Of a stretch of 64,000 nucleotides of DNA, positions 15,351-23,553 are shown one piece after another. The notes beneath the pieces were generated by a model, which was not told the origin of the DNA, ran no database searches, and saw only the letters and a program-made list of their open reading frames with translations. Each line of letters begins with the position of its first letter. Position 1 is the first letter of the stretch. Made by a program: the position numbers and the translations under genes. Source of the DNA: Nocardioides zeae (GTDB taxonomy: Bacteria > Actinomycetota > Actinomycetes > Propionibacteriales > Nocardioidaceae); assembly GCF_010686755.1 (NCBI RefSeq), contig NZ_JAAGXA010000015.1, positions 1 through 64,000 of the forward strand, written 5' to 3'.

Positions 15351-15958
15351 GCCGCGGGATCGCCGTCGGGCTCTACCAGCCGGGGACGACGCCGCTGCAC
15401 CGCCTGCCCCCGGGGCCGAAGGTGGTGGGCCTGGCGGTCGCCAGCGTCACCATCGTCGCGGTCCGCAGCATGCCGGCGTCCTTCGTGTTCCTGGCGCTCG
15501 CGCTGGGGCTGGCGCTCCTCACGGGGGTCAGCCTGCGCCTGCTGGTGCGCAGCACGCGCCCCGTGCTGATCGCCGCGCTGGTCGTGGGCGCCTTCCAGTG
15601 GTGGTTCTACGGGCGGGACAAGGCGATCGAGACGCTGGTCGACCTCGTCGCGCTCGCCGTGCTCGCCCTCTGCCTGACGGCGAGCACGCCCGTCAACGCC
15701 ATGCTCGACGCCCTCGTGCGCTGGCTCGGCCCGTTCCGCCGCGTCGGCGTCGCACCGGAGCGGGTCTCGCTCGCGTTCGCGCTCGCCATCGCCGCCCTGC
15801 CGGGCATGGTCGAGCTCGCGCTGGAGACGCGCGATGCCGCCCGGGCCCGGGGGCTCGGACGGCATCCGCGCAGCTATCTGACGCCGTTCGTGGTGCGGGT
15901 CGTCAGCCGCGCCCAGGAGACGGGCGACGCGCTCCAGGCCCGCGGTCTCGGCGACTGA
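15347..15958 (+). CDS. bioN: energy-coupling factor transmembrane protein BioN (EcfT)
   Basis: 203 aa with about five transmembrane segments and the T-component coupling motifs near ARARGLGRHPRS and ALQARGLGD at the C-terminus (the ARG motifs that dock on the ATPase). GTG start overlaps bioM (GTGA). Completes the biotin ECF transporter. Confidence 0.94.
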   Translation: MSRGIAVGLYQPGTTPLHRLPPGPKVVGLAVASVTIVAVRSMPASFVFLALALGLALLTGVSLRLLVRSTRPVLIAALVVGAFQWWFYGRDKAIETLVDLVALAVLALCLTASTPVNAMLDALVRWLGPFRRVGVAPERVSLAFALAIAALPGMVELALETRDAARARGLGRHPRSYLTPFVVRVVSRAQETGDALQARGLGD

Positions 15959-15973
15959 GGGCGGGCGCCCGGC

Positions 15974-16522
15974 TCAGGCCGCGGCGACCTCGGGCGCGTT
16001 CTCGACCAGCTCGGTCAGCACGGCCAGCGCGTCGGCGACGAGCTGGTCGTCGCCGGACAGGTCCGGCGTGGTCGGCGTGGCGGACAGCCCCTTCTCGACG
16101 ACGAGCCCGCCGGCGATCACGGCGGACTTGCGCGCCTCGTCGTGGGCCCACACGCCGCCGTACCGGCCGAAGGACGCGCCCACGACGGCGAACGGCTTGT
16201 CCTTGATGGCGCCGGCGGCGTAGGGCCGCGAGGCCCAGTCGATGACGTTGGCGAGGACCGCGGGCATGCGGCCGTTGTACTCCGGGGTCACGAAGAGCAC
16301 GCGGTCGGCGGCGGCGATGCGCTCGCGGACGCGCTGCACCGCCTCCGGGGCACCGGCGGCGTCGACGTCGTCGTCGTAGAACGGCAGGTCGGCGAGGCCG
16401 TCGACGATCTCGACCTCGACGCCCTCGGGGGCGCGGTCGCGCAGGGCCTCGGCGAGGCGGCGGTTGACGGAGCCGGTGCGGACGCTGCCGACGAGGGCGG
16501 CGACGCGGACGGGGGTGGTCAT
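15974..16522 (-). CDS. NADPH-dependent FMN reductase / flavodoxin-fold NAD(P)H oxidoreductase
   Basis: 182 aa. The flavodoxin-like FMN-binding start VAALVGSVRTGSVNRRLAEA, the FVTPEYNGRMPAVLANVIDW motif and AVVGASFGRYGG identify the FMN_red (PF03358) family, which reduces FMN, quinones or chromate-like acceptors. ATG start with GGAGG 6 nt upstream. It is divergent from a TetR gene with two operator-like palindromes between them, so it is probably the regulator's target. Confidence 0.92.
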   Translation of the reverse strand: MTTPVRVAALVGSVRTGSVNRRLAEALRDRAPEGVEVEIVDGLADLPFYDDDVDAAGAPEAVQRVRERIAAADRVLFVTPEYNGRMPAVLANVIDWASRPYAAGAIKDKPFAVVGASFGRYGGVWAHDEARKSAVIAGGLVVEKGLSATPTTPDLSGDDQLVADALAVLTELVENAPEVAAA

Positions 16523-16572
16523 GGTTCCTCCAGGGGGACGCGGAGTCGGTGGGTACGGTCGGACACAGTGAA

Positions 16573-16609
16573 CGGACCACGGTCCGATTGCATTCCGGAC
16601 CATAGTCCG
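16573..16609. promoter_or_regulatory. two TetR-type operators between FMN reductase and TetR gene
   Basis: Two related palindromes, CGGACCACGGTCCG (16573-16586) and CGGACCATAGTCCG (16596-16609), have centres 23 bp apart, close to two helical turns. They lie in the only spacer between two divergent genes and are natural sites for the encoded TetR regulator. Confidence 0.7.
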
Positions 16610-16639
16610 CATCACGCCCTGTCGTCTACCCTTGGCCCC

Positions 16640-17272
16640 GTGACCCCGCACTCCGCGCCCACCGGGCACCCCGACCCCGCCCTGGCGCTCCTGCCCATGG
16701 CGGGCACGCCGCGCGTGCGGTCGGACGCGGCGCGCAACCGGGACGCGCTGCTCTGCACCGCGGCGCGGATGGTCGCCGAGGAGGGCGCCTCCGCCGTGAC
16801 GATGGACCGGCTCGCCGCCGAGGCGTGCGTCGGCAAGGGCACGATCTTCCGGCGCTTCGGCAACCGCGCCGGCCTCATGGCCGCGGTGCTCGACGGGTCG
16901 GAGGCCGAGTTCCAGGCGCGCGTCATGCGGGGCGAGCCACCGCTGGGTCCCGGCGCTCCGCCCTACGAGCGGCTCATCGCGTTCGGGGTCGCCCGCTTCC
17001 AGGAGAGCGTCCAGCGCATCGACCTGCTCGAGGCCGCGGGCGGCGGGCGCTCGCACGCGGCGTACAGCTTCGGCCTGCTGCACGTGCGCCACCTGCTCGC
17101 CGAGCTCGGCGTCGAGGGCGACCTGCCCCTGCTCGCCGCCGCCGTGCTCGCGCCGCTGGAGGTGCCGCTGCTGCGCGCCCAGCTCGAGGTGCAGCACCTG
17201 CCCCTGGAGCGGCTCACGGCCGCCTGGATCGACGTGGCCAGCCGCGTCGTGGGGGTCAGCCCAACGCGTTGA
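16640..17272 (+). CDS. TetR-family transcriptional regulator
   Basis: 210 aa. Helix-turn-helix region near 38-85 (NRDALLCTAARMVAEEGASA, then MDRLAAEACVGKGTIFRRFG); the C-terminal part is a generic TetR ligand domain. It probably represses the divergent FMN reductase and itself through the paired palindromes. GTG start with -10 TACCCT (16627-16632) seven bases upstream, hence leaderless. Its last 17 bp overlap the convergent Nudix-like gene. Confidence 0.9.
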   Translation: MTPHSAPTGHPDPALALLPMAGTPRVRSDAARNRDALLCTAARMVAEEGASAVTMDRLAAEACVGKGTIFRRFGNRAGLMAAVLDGSEAEFQARVMRGEPPLGPGAPPYERLIAFGVARFQESVQRIDLLEAAGGGRSHAAYSFGLLHVRHLLAELGVEGDLPLLAAAVLAPLEVPLLRAQLEVQHLPLERLTAAWIDVASRVVGVSPTR

Positions 17273-17843
17273 GGTGGGCGAGCGCCTGCGTGAGCAGCAC
17301 GCCCCGGCCGCCCTCCATGTCGGCGAGCACCTCGGGGGCCGAGGCCTCCGCCGGCGTCAGCCACGTCAGCTCCAGCGCGTCCTGGCGCGGCTGGCAGTCG
17401 CCGGTCACCGACACGACGTAGACCAGCGACACCGCGTGCTGGCGCGGGTCGTGGAGGGGGGTCACGCCCGGGAGCGGGAGGTACTCGGCCACCGTGAACG
17501 GCACCGGGCTCGCCGGGATGCGCGGGAACGCCGCCGGCCCCAGGTCCTTCTCGAGGTTGCGCAGCAGGGCGCGCCGCACCGTCTCGCCGAGCAGCACGCG
17601 CCCGGAGACGAAGCTGCGCGACATGCGACCGTCCATCGAGCCGCGCAGGAGCAGACCGACCTTCTCCACCTGGCCCAGGTGGTCGACCCGCACGGGGACG
17701 GCCTCGACGTAGAGGATCGGCACGCGCCCACGGGTCTCCGCCAGGCCCTCCTGCGAGAGCCACCCGGGCGACGCCTGCGCGTCGACGCCGAAGACCTCGG
17801 GGTTGGGCTCTCGCTCGGGTTCGTGGGCACCGAAGAGGGTCAT
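17256..17843 (-). CDS. Nudix-like hydrolase family protein (DUF4916-like)
   Basis: 195 aa. Sequence such as GWLSQEGLAETRGRVPILYV, RRALLRNLEKDLGPAAFPRI and AVSLVYVVSVTGDCQPRQDA fits actinobacterial Nudix-fold proteins annotated DUF4916. A canonical GX5EX7REUXEEXGU Nudix box is not complete (GETVRRALLRNLEKDLG stands in its place), so catalytic activity is uncertain. It overlaps the convergent TetR gene by 17 bp. Confidence 0.7.
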   Translation of the reverse strand: MTLFGAHEPEREPNPEVFGVDAQASPGWLSQEGLAETRGRVPILYVEAVPVRVDHLGQVEKVGLLLRGSMDGRMSRSFVSGRVLLGETVRRALLRNLEKDLGPAAFPRIPASPVPFTVAEYLPLPGVTPLHDPRQHAVSLVYVVSVTGDCQPRQDALELTWLTPAEASAPEVLADMEGGRGVLLTQALAHLNALG

Positions 17844-17907
17844 GCGCGCATCCTGCCAGCCCCCTGGTGGACCCGCGCGCGCAGGCGGGGCTGCGACACG
17901 CCCCGGC

Positions 17908-19533
17908 TCACCCGACCGGGCGCACGCCCCCGCGGTGCAGCCCGAAGGTCACGCCGTCGAGCAGCGCCCCCCACGAGGCCTCGACGACGTTGGCACCGAC
18001 CCCCACCGTGACCCACGAGGACTCGCCGTCGCTGGTCTCGATGAGCACGCGGGTGATGGCGTCGGTGCCCAGCCCCTGGTCGAGGATCCGCACCTTGTAG
18101 TCGATGAGGCGGAACCGACCGACCTCCGGGTAGGCCTGTCCCATCGCGGTCCGCAGCGCCTGGTCGAGGGCGTTCACCGGGCCGTTGCCCTCGCCCGTCA
18201 CCACGATGCGCGTCCCGTCGGCGTGCAGCTTCACCGTCGCCTCGGACAGCGCCTCTCCCCCGGACCGGCTCTCCGTGATGACGCGCCACGACTCGACGTC
18301 CACGTAGGCCGGCCGGCGACCGCTGACCTCCTCGACCAGCAGGAGCTCGAAGGAGGCGTCGGCCGCCTCGAAGGTGTAGCCGCGCGACTCGAGGATCTTC
18401 ACGCGCTCGGTGACGCGGGTGACCAGCTCCTTGCCCTCGGGGCTGTCGACCGACAGGTCGTAGCCGAGCTCCCGGCCCTTCAGCTCGATCGAGGCGCGGC
18501 CGGCCATGTCGGAGACCAGCAGGCGCATGTCGTTGCCCACGCCGGCGGGGTCCATGTGCTGGTAGAGGTCGGGGTCGACCTTGATCGCGCTCGCGTGCAG
18601 ACCCGCCTTGTGGGCGAAGGCGGACGTGCCGACGTACGGCTGGCGGGACGCGGGCGGGACGTTCGTCACCTCGGCGACGGCGTGCGCGATGCGGGTGGCC
18701 TCGGCGAGCGCACCCGCCGGCAGCACCGGGCGCTCCAGCTTCAGCTCCAGCGCGGCGACCACGGCGACCAGGTCGGCGTTGCCGGTGCGCTCGCCGTACC
18801 CGTTGATGCAGCCCTGCACGTGCGTCGCACCGGCCTGCACCGCGGCGACCGAGTTCGCGACCGCGCAGCCCGTGTCGTTGTGGGCGTGGATGCCGACCCG
18901 GCCCCCGGTCGTCGCGACGACGTCCGCGACGATCTCGCCCACCCACGGCGGCAGCATGCCGCCGTTGGTGTCGCACAGCGCCACCAGCTCCGCGCCCGCC
19001 TCGAACGCCGCCCCGAGCACGTCGAGGGCGTAGGAGCGGTTGCGGCGGAAGCCGTCGAAGAAGTGCTCCGCGTCGACGAAGACCTCGAGCCCCTCGGACC
19101 GCAGGTGGGCCACCGTGTCGCGCACCATCGCGAGGTTCTCCGCCAACGTCGTGCGCAGCGCCAGCTCGACGTGGCGGTCGTGCGACTTGGCGACGAGGCA
19201 GGCCGTGCCCGCCCCCGAGTCGCGCAGGGCCGCGACCAGCGGGTCGTCGGCGGCCGCGACGCCGGCGCGGCGCGTCGACCCGAAGGCCGCCAGGCGCGCG
19301 TGCTTGAGGTCGAGCTCGGTGCGGGCCCGGCGGAAGAACTCGGTGTCCTTCGGGTTCGCGCCGGGCCACCCGCCCTCGACGTACCCCACCCCCAGCTCGT
19401 CGATCAGCCGCGCGATGGCGAGCTTGTCGCCGACGGAGAGGTTGAGCCCCTCCTGCTGCGCGCCGTCACGGAGCGTCGTGTCGTAGACGTGGAACGCACC
19501 CTGGAGGTCGAGGGGCTGCTCGGCGAGGCTCAT
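17908..19533 (-). CDS. cimA: (R)-citramalate synthase
   Basis: 541 aa. Condenses pyruvate and acetyl-CoA to citramalate, the threonine-independent route to isoleucine. Features: catalytic start YDTTLRDGAQQEGLNLSVGD, CDTNGGMLP, the metal-binding HAHNDTGCAVANS, QGCINGYGERTGNADL, and SAFAHKAGLHASAI; a LeuA-type regulatory domain occupies about 400-541. The length and the QEGLNLS signature separate it from 2-isopropylmalate and homocitrate synthases. A leader peptide and hairpin upstream suggest attenuation by branched-chain amino acids. Confidence 0.93.
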   Translation of the reverse strand: MSLAEQPLDLQGAFHVYDTTLRDGAQQEGLNLSVGDKLAIARLIDELGVGYVEGGWPGANPKDTEFFRRARTELDLKHARLAAFGSTRRAGVAAADDPLVAALRDSGAGTACLVAKSHDRHVELALRTTLAENLAMVRDTVAHLRSEGLEVFVDAEHFFDGFRRNRSYALDVLGAAFEAGAELVALCDTNGGMLPPWVGEIVADVVATTGGRVGIHAHNDTGCAVANSVAAVQAGATHVQGCINGYGERTGNADLVAVVAALELKLERPVLPAGALAEATRIAHAVAEVTNVPPASRQPYVGTSAFAHKAGLHASAIKVDPDLYQHMDPAGVGNDMRLLVSDMAGRASIELKGRELGYDLSVDSPEGKELVTRVTERVKILESRGYTFEAADASFELLLVEEVSGRRPAYVDVESWRVITESRSGGEALSEATVKLHADGTRIVVTGEGNGPVNALDQALRTAMGQAYPEVGRFRLIDYKVRILDQGLGTDAITRVLIETSDGESSWVTVGVGANVVEASWGALLDGVTFGLHRGGVRPVG

Positions 19534-19609
19534 CGGGGATCCTTCTCATCGGGAGTACGACGGGGGTGAGGACGGACTCCGACGCACCGTCCCGGCGGGT
19601 CCCGGGCAC

Positions 19610-19636
19610 AAAAAAACCCCTCGGGTGAACGAGAGG
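19610..19636 (-). promoter_or_regulatory. rho-independent attenuator before cimA
   Basis: On the minus strand a stem CCTCTCG/CGAGGGG (19636-19630 with 19623-19617; one G-U pair) with a 6-nt loop is followed by seven T (19616-19610). This terminator sits after the leader peptide stop and 77 bp before the cimA ATG, the place expected of an attenuator. Confidence 0.75.
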
Positions 19637-19662
19637 TCGGCGCGCCCGGAGCTCCGGACGCG

Positions 19663-19704
19663 CTACGTAATGCCGATCAGACCAGCGACGACAGCACGGT
19701 GCAC
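19663..19704 (-). CDS. cimA leader peptide (Ile/Leu/Val-rich)
   Basis: A 13-codon frame, GTG start and TAG stop, encodes MHRAVVAGLIGIT. Five of 13 residues are Val, Leu or Ile. A -10-like CACACT (19716-19711) lies exactly six bases before the GTG, so translation may start at the 5' end of the mRNA. The attenuator hairpin starts 26 bp after the stop. Ribosome stalling at the V-V and L-I-x-I codons would be the sensor. Inference from layout; no homolog search was possible. Confidence 0.65.
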   Translation of the reverse strand: MHRAVVAGLIGIT

Positions 19705-19756
19705 CGGGCCAGTGTGGCACGGCCCGCGCGATCCGCGCCAGCGTCCACGGGGCGTG

Positions 19757-21571
19757 TCAGCGCCAGAAGAGCACGGCGTCGCGCACGTCGTCCCAGAGCG
19801 CGTCCGGGGCGGGCGGCGCGTCGGGGGCGTCCTGGGCGGGGGCCCAGGACACGCCCTGGGCGTCGGCGGCGAGCGCCGTCCCGCCGGCGACCGCCGCGAG
19901 GAGCGCGGCGAACACCAGCCACAGCAGCGCGGAGTCGGCCACGGGGTCGACGACGGCGTGCACGGGTCCCCGCAGCCGGGAGCTGCCGGGCCCGGTCCAC
20001 AGCGCGACCGCGAGCACGCCGGCGCCGATCGCCAGGCAGACCGTGGTGGTGAGGCCCAGCGCGAGGGCCAGGAGCCCCGCGCTGAGCGCGAGCAGCACCC
20101 CCCAGAGCACGAGCGCGACCGAGCCCAGGAACGAGAGCAGGAAGAACCACGGGAACCCCACCACCGCCAGGGGCCCGTCGCTCCAGTGCGCCCGTCCGCG
20201 GCGCTCCCGACGCTCGCGCCGCGTGCTCGCACCGAGCGACAGGGCGCGGAGCACGCAGACGAGCGCCGCCACGACACCCGCCGTCACCCACGGCGCGAGC
20301 ATGCCCGCGGCGGTGACGGCACCGCCGAGGAGCAGGACGAGCACGCCCGAGCGGAAGCGCGCGCCCGCGCCCCGGCGCGGTGTCGGCTCCTGCCACGGCG
20401 GCGGGTACGCCGCGCGCTGCGGGACCTGCTGCGGGACCTGCTGCGGCACCGGGCGGGCCGGCGGGTAGGGCTGCTGCACCGGCTGCTGCACCGGCTGCCG
20501 CACCGGCTGCCGCACCGGGGGCGCCACGGGTCGCGGCGGCGGGGGCGGCTGCTGGTAGGGCTCGCGCTCCGGCGGCATGATCCGGGTGCCGCCCTCCAGC
20601 GGCGCAGCGGCCGGGGGCGCGGCGGCGGGCGTGTCGTCGATGGTCGGGAGCACGGCGGTGGCCGCGCCGGCCTGGTCCACCTGGTCCACCTGGTCCGCCC
20701 CCTCCGACCCCGCTGCACCCACCAGCGCCGCACGGGCCCGGGTCGCGCCGTCGAGGCTGTCCGGGTCGATCCAGGCGCGGAGCTCGGTCAGGGTGGGGCG
20801 CCGGCGGGGGTCCGGGTCGAGGGCGCGCTCGAGGGGCCCGCGCAGCCGGGCCGGCACGCCCTCGAGGTCGTGCTCCCCGCGGCGTACCCGGTCCATGACC
20901 GCCATCGCCGGGCCGCGCCCGAACGGAGCGCGCCCCAGGGCGGCGAAGGCGATGGTCGAGGCCAGCGCGTGCACGTCGGCGGCCGGCGAGGCGTCCTCGC
21001 CGTGCAGGATCTCCGGCGCGAGGTAGCCCGGGGTGCCGAGCAGCCAGCCCGTGTGGGTCAGGCGCGGGTCGTCCGCCACGCGGGCGAGCCCGAAGTCGAT
21101 GAGGATCGGGTTGCGGCCCTCCATGAGCACGTTCGACGGCTTGACGTCGCGGTGCAGCACGCCGACGCGGTGCACCGCGTCGAGGGCGGCGCACAGCTCG
21201 GAGGCGACGTGCACGATGTCGCGCTCGTCGATCGCACCCTCCTCCTGCACGTGGTCGTGGAGGCTGAGGCCGGGCACGTAGCGCGTCGCGACGAAGGGGA
21301 TCTCCGCCCAGGGGTCGGCGTCCATGATCTCGGCCACCCGACGGCTGCGCACGCGGCTCAGCGAGTTCACCTCGCGCGCGAGCCGCGCCCGGGCCTCGTC
21401 GTCACCCACGACGTGGGGCCGCAGCACCTTGAGCGCGACCCGCGGACCCCCGGGTTTCTGGGCCAGGTGCACGACCCCCATGCCGCCCTCGCCGAGGCGG
21501 GTCAGCAGCCGGTACTCCCCCACGCGCAGCCCGGCGGGCGGGCGCTGCGGGTCGGAGGCGGTGGTCGGCAC
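19757..21571 (-). CDS. Hanks-type serine/threonine protein kinase, membrane-bound
   Basis: 604 aa. Kinase domain about 18-275: Gly-loop GEGGMG (28-33), Lys48 in VALKVL, catalytic HRDVKPSN (140-147), DFG (159-161), then GTPGYLAPEIL. A Pro/Gln-rich linker follows (about 325-415, with RQPVRQPVQQPVQQPYPP), and the C-terminal third has about six hydrophobic helices instead of the PASTA domains of PknB. The sensor function of that membrane part is unknown. GTG start with -10 TACATT seven bases upstream (leaderless). Confidence 0.93.
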   Translation of the reverse strand: MPTTASDPQRPPAGLRVGEYRLLTRLGEGGMGVVHLAQKPGGPRVALKVLRPHVVGDDEARARLAREVNSLSRVRSRRVAEIMDADPWAEIPFVATRYVPGLSLHDHVQEEGAIDERDIVHVASELCAALDAVHRVGVLHRDVKPSNVLMEGRNPILIDFGLARVADDPRLTHTGWLLGTPGYLAPEILHGEDASPAADVHALASTIAFAALGRAPFGRGPAMAVMDRVRRGEHDLEGVPARLRGPLERALDPDPRRRPTLTELRAWIDPDSLDGATRARAALVGAAGSEGADQVDQVDQAGAATAVLPTIDDTPAAAPPAAAPLEGGTRIMPPEREPYQQPPPPPRPVAPPVRQPVRQPVQQPVQQPYPPARPVPQQVPQQVPQRAAYPPPWQEPTPRRGAGARFRSGVLVLLLGGAVTAAGMLAPWVTAGVVAALVCVLRALSLGASTRRERRERRGRAHWSDGPLAVVGFPWFFLLSFLGSVALVLWGVLLALSAGLLALALGLTTTVCLAIGAGVLAVALWTGPGSSRLRGPVHAVVDPVADSALLWLVFAALLAAVAGGTALAADAQGVSWAPAQDAPDAPPAPDALWDDVRDAVLFWR

Positions 21572-21608
21572 GGCAGCGAATGTACCCGCGCCGCGCGCCG
21601 CGAACCGC

Positions 21609-22010
21609 TCAGCCGCGCGCGTCCAGCTCGGCGAGCGCGCCCTTCGGGGCGACCAGCCGGTACGACGCGTCCACCAGCTCGGCCACCTCGTCGAGGTCGA
21701 TCCGGCCGGTGTCGAGGTCGATCCCCCGCCAGCCGGACGAGGCCCAGTAGCGCGGGAGGAAGAACCGTCCGTCCTCGTCCCAGGCCGCCAGCTCGGACGG
21801 CTCGGCCTTCACCACGACCGCCGCCGGGTGCGGGCGGCGCGACCCGTCGGCGAGCTTCTCCTCGCTGCCGAAGAGGCAGAAGATCTTCCCGACGCGGAAG
21901 GTCGGACGGCCGTGGGAGACGACCTCCTCCGCCCGCGGGTAGGCCAGCGCGACCTCGCGCAGCCGCCCGAGCCACGGGTCGGCGTCGTCGAACATGATCG
22001 GGTGCGGCAC
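21609..22010 (-). CDS. MmcQ/YjbR family DNA-binding-like protein
   Basis: 133 aa. The conserved sequence LREVALAYPRAEEVVSHGRP, TFRVGKIFCLFG and WRGIDLDTGRIDLDEVAELV identify the MmcQ/YjbR (CyaY-fold) family. Its function is poorly defined; a role in binding DNA has been proposed for homologs. GTG start overlapping the upstream TAG stop by one base, so it is coupled to the M16-like gene. Confidence 0.85.
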   Translation of the reverse strand: MPHPIMFDDADPWLGRLREVALAYPRAEEVVSHGRPTFRVGKIFCLFGSEEKLADGSRRPHPAAVVVKAEPSELAAWDEDGRFFLPRYWASSGWRGIDLDTGRIDLDEVAELVDASYRLVAPKGALAELDARG

Positions 22011-23542
22011 TAGGAACGACCCTCCGACCCGCGCGCGAACGCGGCCCGGCCCCGGTCGGGCCACGTCGCGTCGCGCACCACGGCGCGCGAGGCGCCGGCC
22101 AGCACCGCGCCGACGAGCTCGTCGCCCCGCCGCCACTCCGCCGGGTCGATGCCCCACCCCCGGCCCCTCCGGTCGACGAGCTGGACCGCACCGGAGGCGT
22201 CCCGGGCGACGACGACCAGGTCCGCGAGCGGCAGCCACCGCAGGTCGCCACCGACCCGCCCCCACAGGTCGGCGCCGTCGACGGCCATGCGGGCACCACG
22301 GGCCTCTCCCCTGCCCCGGTGCCACCGCACCGACCGCGGGACGACGTGCGTCCGCGGGGCCACCTGCCACGGCAGCCCGTCGTCGACCTCGAGACCCAGG
22401 GCCGAGGCTCGGGACGTCAGGTCCGGGCCCTGCTCGTGCGCCACGACCAGCGTCCGCAGCGCCGCCGCGAGGGTGCGGGACAGGCCCTCCGCCGTGGCGC
22501 TGCGGGCGTGCTCGACCTCGGCGTCAGGGGTCCGGGGGGCGTCGCGCCCCATGAGCGTCGCCTCCGCCCAGGCGTCGAGCTGGTCGACCGGGTCGGACCA
22601 CCAGCGACGGCGGGCGGCGATCGTCGCCACGGCCTCCGTCAGCACGTCGGCGCGGATCCCCTCCCCGGCCAGGCGGCGCAGCGTGGCGACGACGCCGTCG
22701 ACAGTGGCCGCGACGTCGTCGACGACGGGGTCCAGCACCAGGTCGAGCTGCGCCTCGGCGGCACCGACGGGAGTCACGTGGCCGTTCACGGTGTAGACGA
22801 GGGCCCGCGCGCCGCGCAGCTCGTCGTGCAGCTCGCGCTCGAGGCACTCCAGGAGCACCACCGCGTGCGCGCTCGGCACCAGCAACGACGCGGCCACCCC
22901 GTTCTTCGGCGACTCGACCAGGGTCGGCACCCGCACCAGCGGCTCCGGGACGGCACGACGCGGGCGCTGCCCCGCGGGCAGGCCGCCCGCGAGGTCCACG
23001 GGCAGGGGTGCCGTCGAGGTCAGCACGGCGTTGCCCGCGACGAACCAGTGCCGCACCCAGTCCCGCACCTCGCCGACCGTGATCGACGGGAGCGCCGGCC
23101 AACCGGCGCCCGTCACACCGAGGCCGCCGAGCCCGTAGCGGTAGGTGAGGAGCCCGGGATCGGCCGCGTCGCCGCCGGGTCGCTCCGCACGGATCACGTG
23201 GAGCTCGCGGACGAGGTCCTCGGGCGTGAACCGGCAGTCCCGCACCGCACCGGCGACGGCCTCGAGGAAGGTGGCGACCTCCTGCGGCGTGCCGCCCGTG
23301 TAGAAGGTGACGGTGTCGGGGCCGGTGGCGCCGTTGGCCCGGTGACCGACGTCCCCGATCGTGCGGAAGAGCAGGTGCTCGGCGAGGTGCGTGATGCCCG
23401 CGAGGTGCGGCGGCTCGTCCGCTGCGCCGACACCGAAGGTCCAGGTGCCGACCACCGTGCCGGGCAGGTCGAGCCAGCGGGCACGGACCCCGCCGCGCTC
23501 GCCGTCGAACGGACCCGGGACGGCGAGGGGCCAGGGCTCCAT
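22010..23542 (-). CDS. M16 (insulinase/pitrilysin) family metallopeptidase-like protein
   Basis: 510 aa. The inverted zinc motif HxxEH is present in GITHLAEHLLFRT (about 49-53), in an N-terminal M16 domain with FYTGGTPQEVATFLEAVAGA. A second, degenerate M16-like half follows (about 180-400), then a C-terminal segment (about 400-510) resembling a small PH-like or DNA-binding-like fold that I cannot name. The substrate is unknown. It is followed immediately by the MmcQ-like gene and preceded by ilvE with an 11-bp gap. Confidence 0.75.
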   Translation of the reverse strand: MEPWPLAVPGPFDGERGGVRARWLDLPGTVVGTWTFGVGAADEPPHLAGITHLAEHLLFRTIGDVGHRANGATGPDTVTFYTGGTPQEVATFLEAVAGAVRDCRFTPEDLVRELHVIRAERPGGDAADPGLLTYRYGLGGLGVTGAGWPALPSITVGEVRDWVRHWFVAGNAVLTSTAPLPVDLAGGLPAGQRPRRAVPEPLVRVPTLVESPKNGVAASLLVPSAHAVVLLECLERELHDELRGARALVYTVNGHVTPVGAAEAQLDLVLDPVVDDVAATVDGVVATLRRLAGEGIRADVLTEAVATIAARRRWWSDPVDQLDAWAEATLMGRDAPRTPDAEVEHARSATAEGLSRTLAAALRTLVVAHEQGPDLTSRASALGLEVDDGLPWQVAPRTHVVPRSVRWHRGRGEARGARMAVDGADLWGRVGGDLRWLPLADLVVVARDASGAVQLVDRRGRGWGIDPAEWRRGDELVGAVLAGASRAVVRDATWPDRGRAAFARGSEGRS

Positions 23543-23553
23543 CGTCGGTCGCG

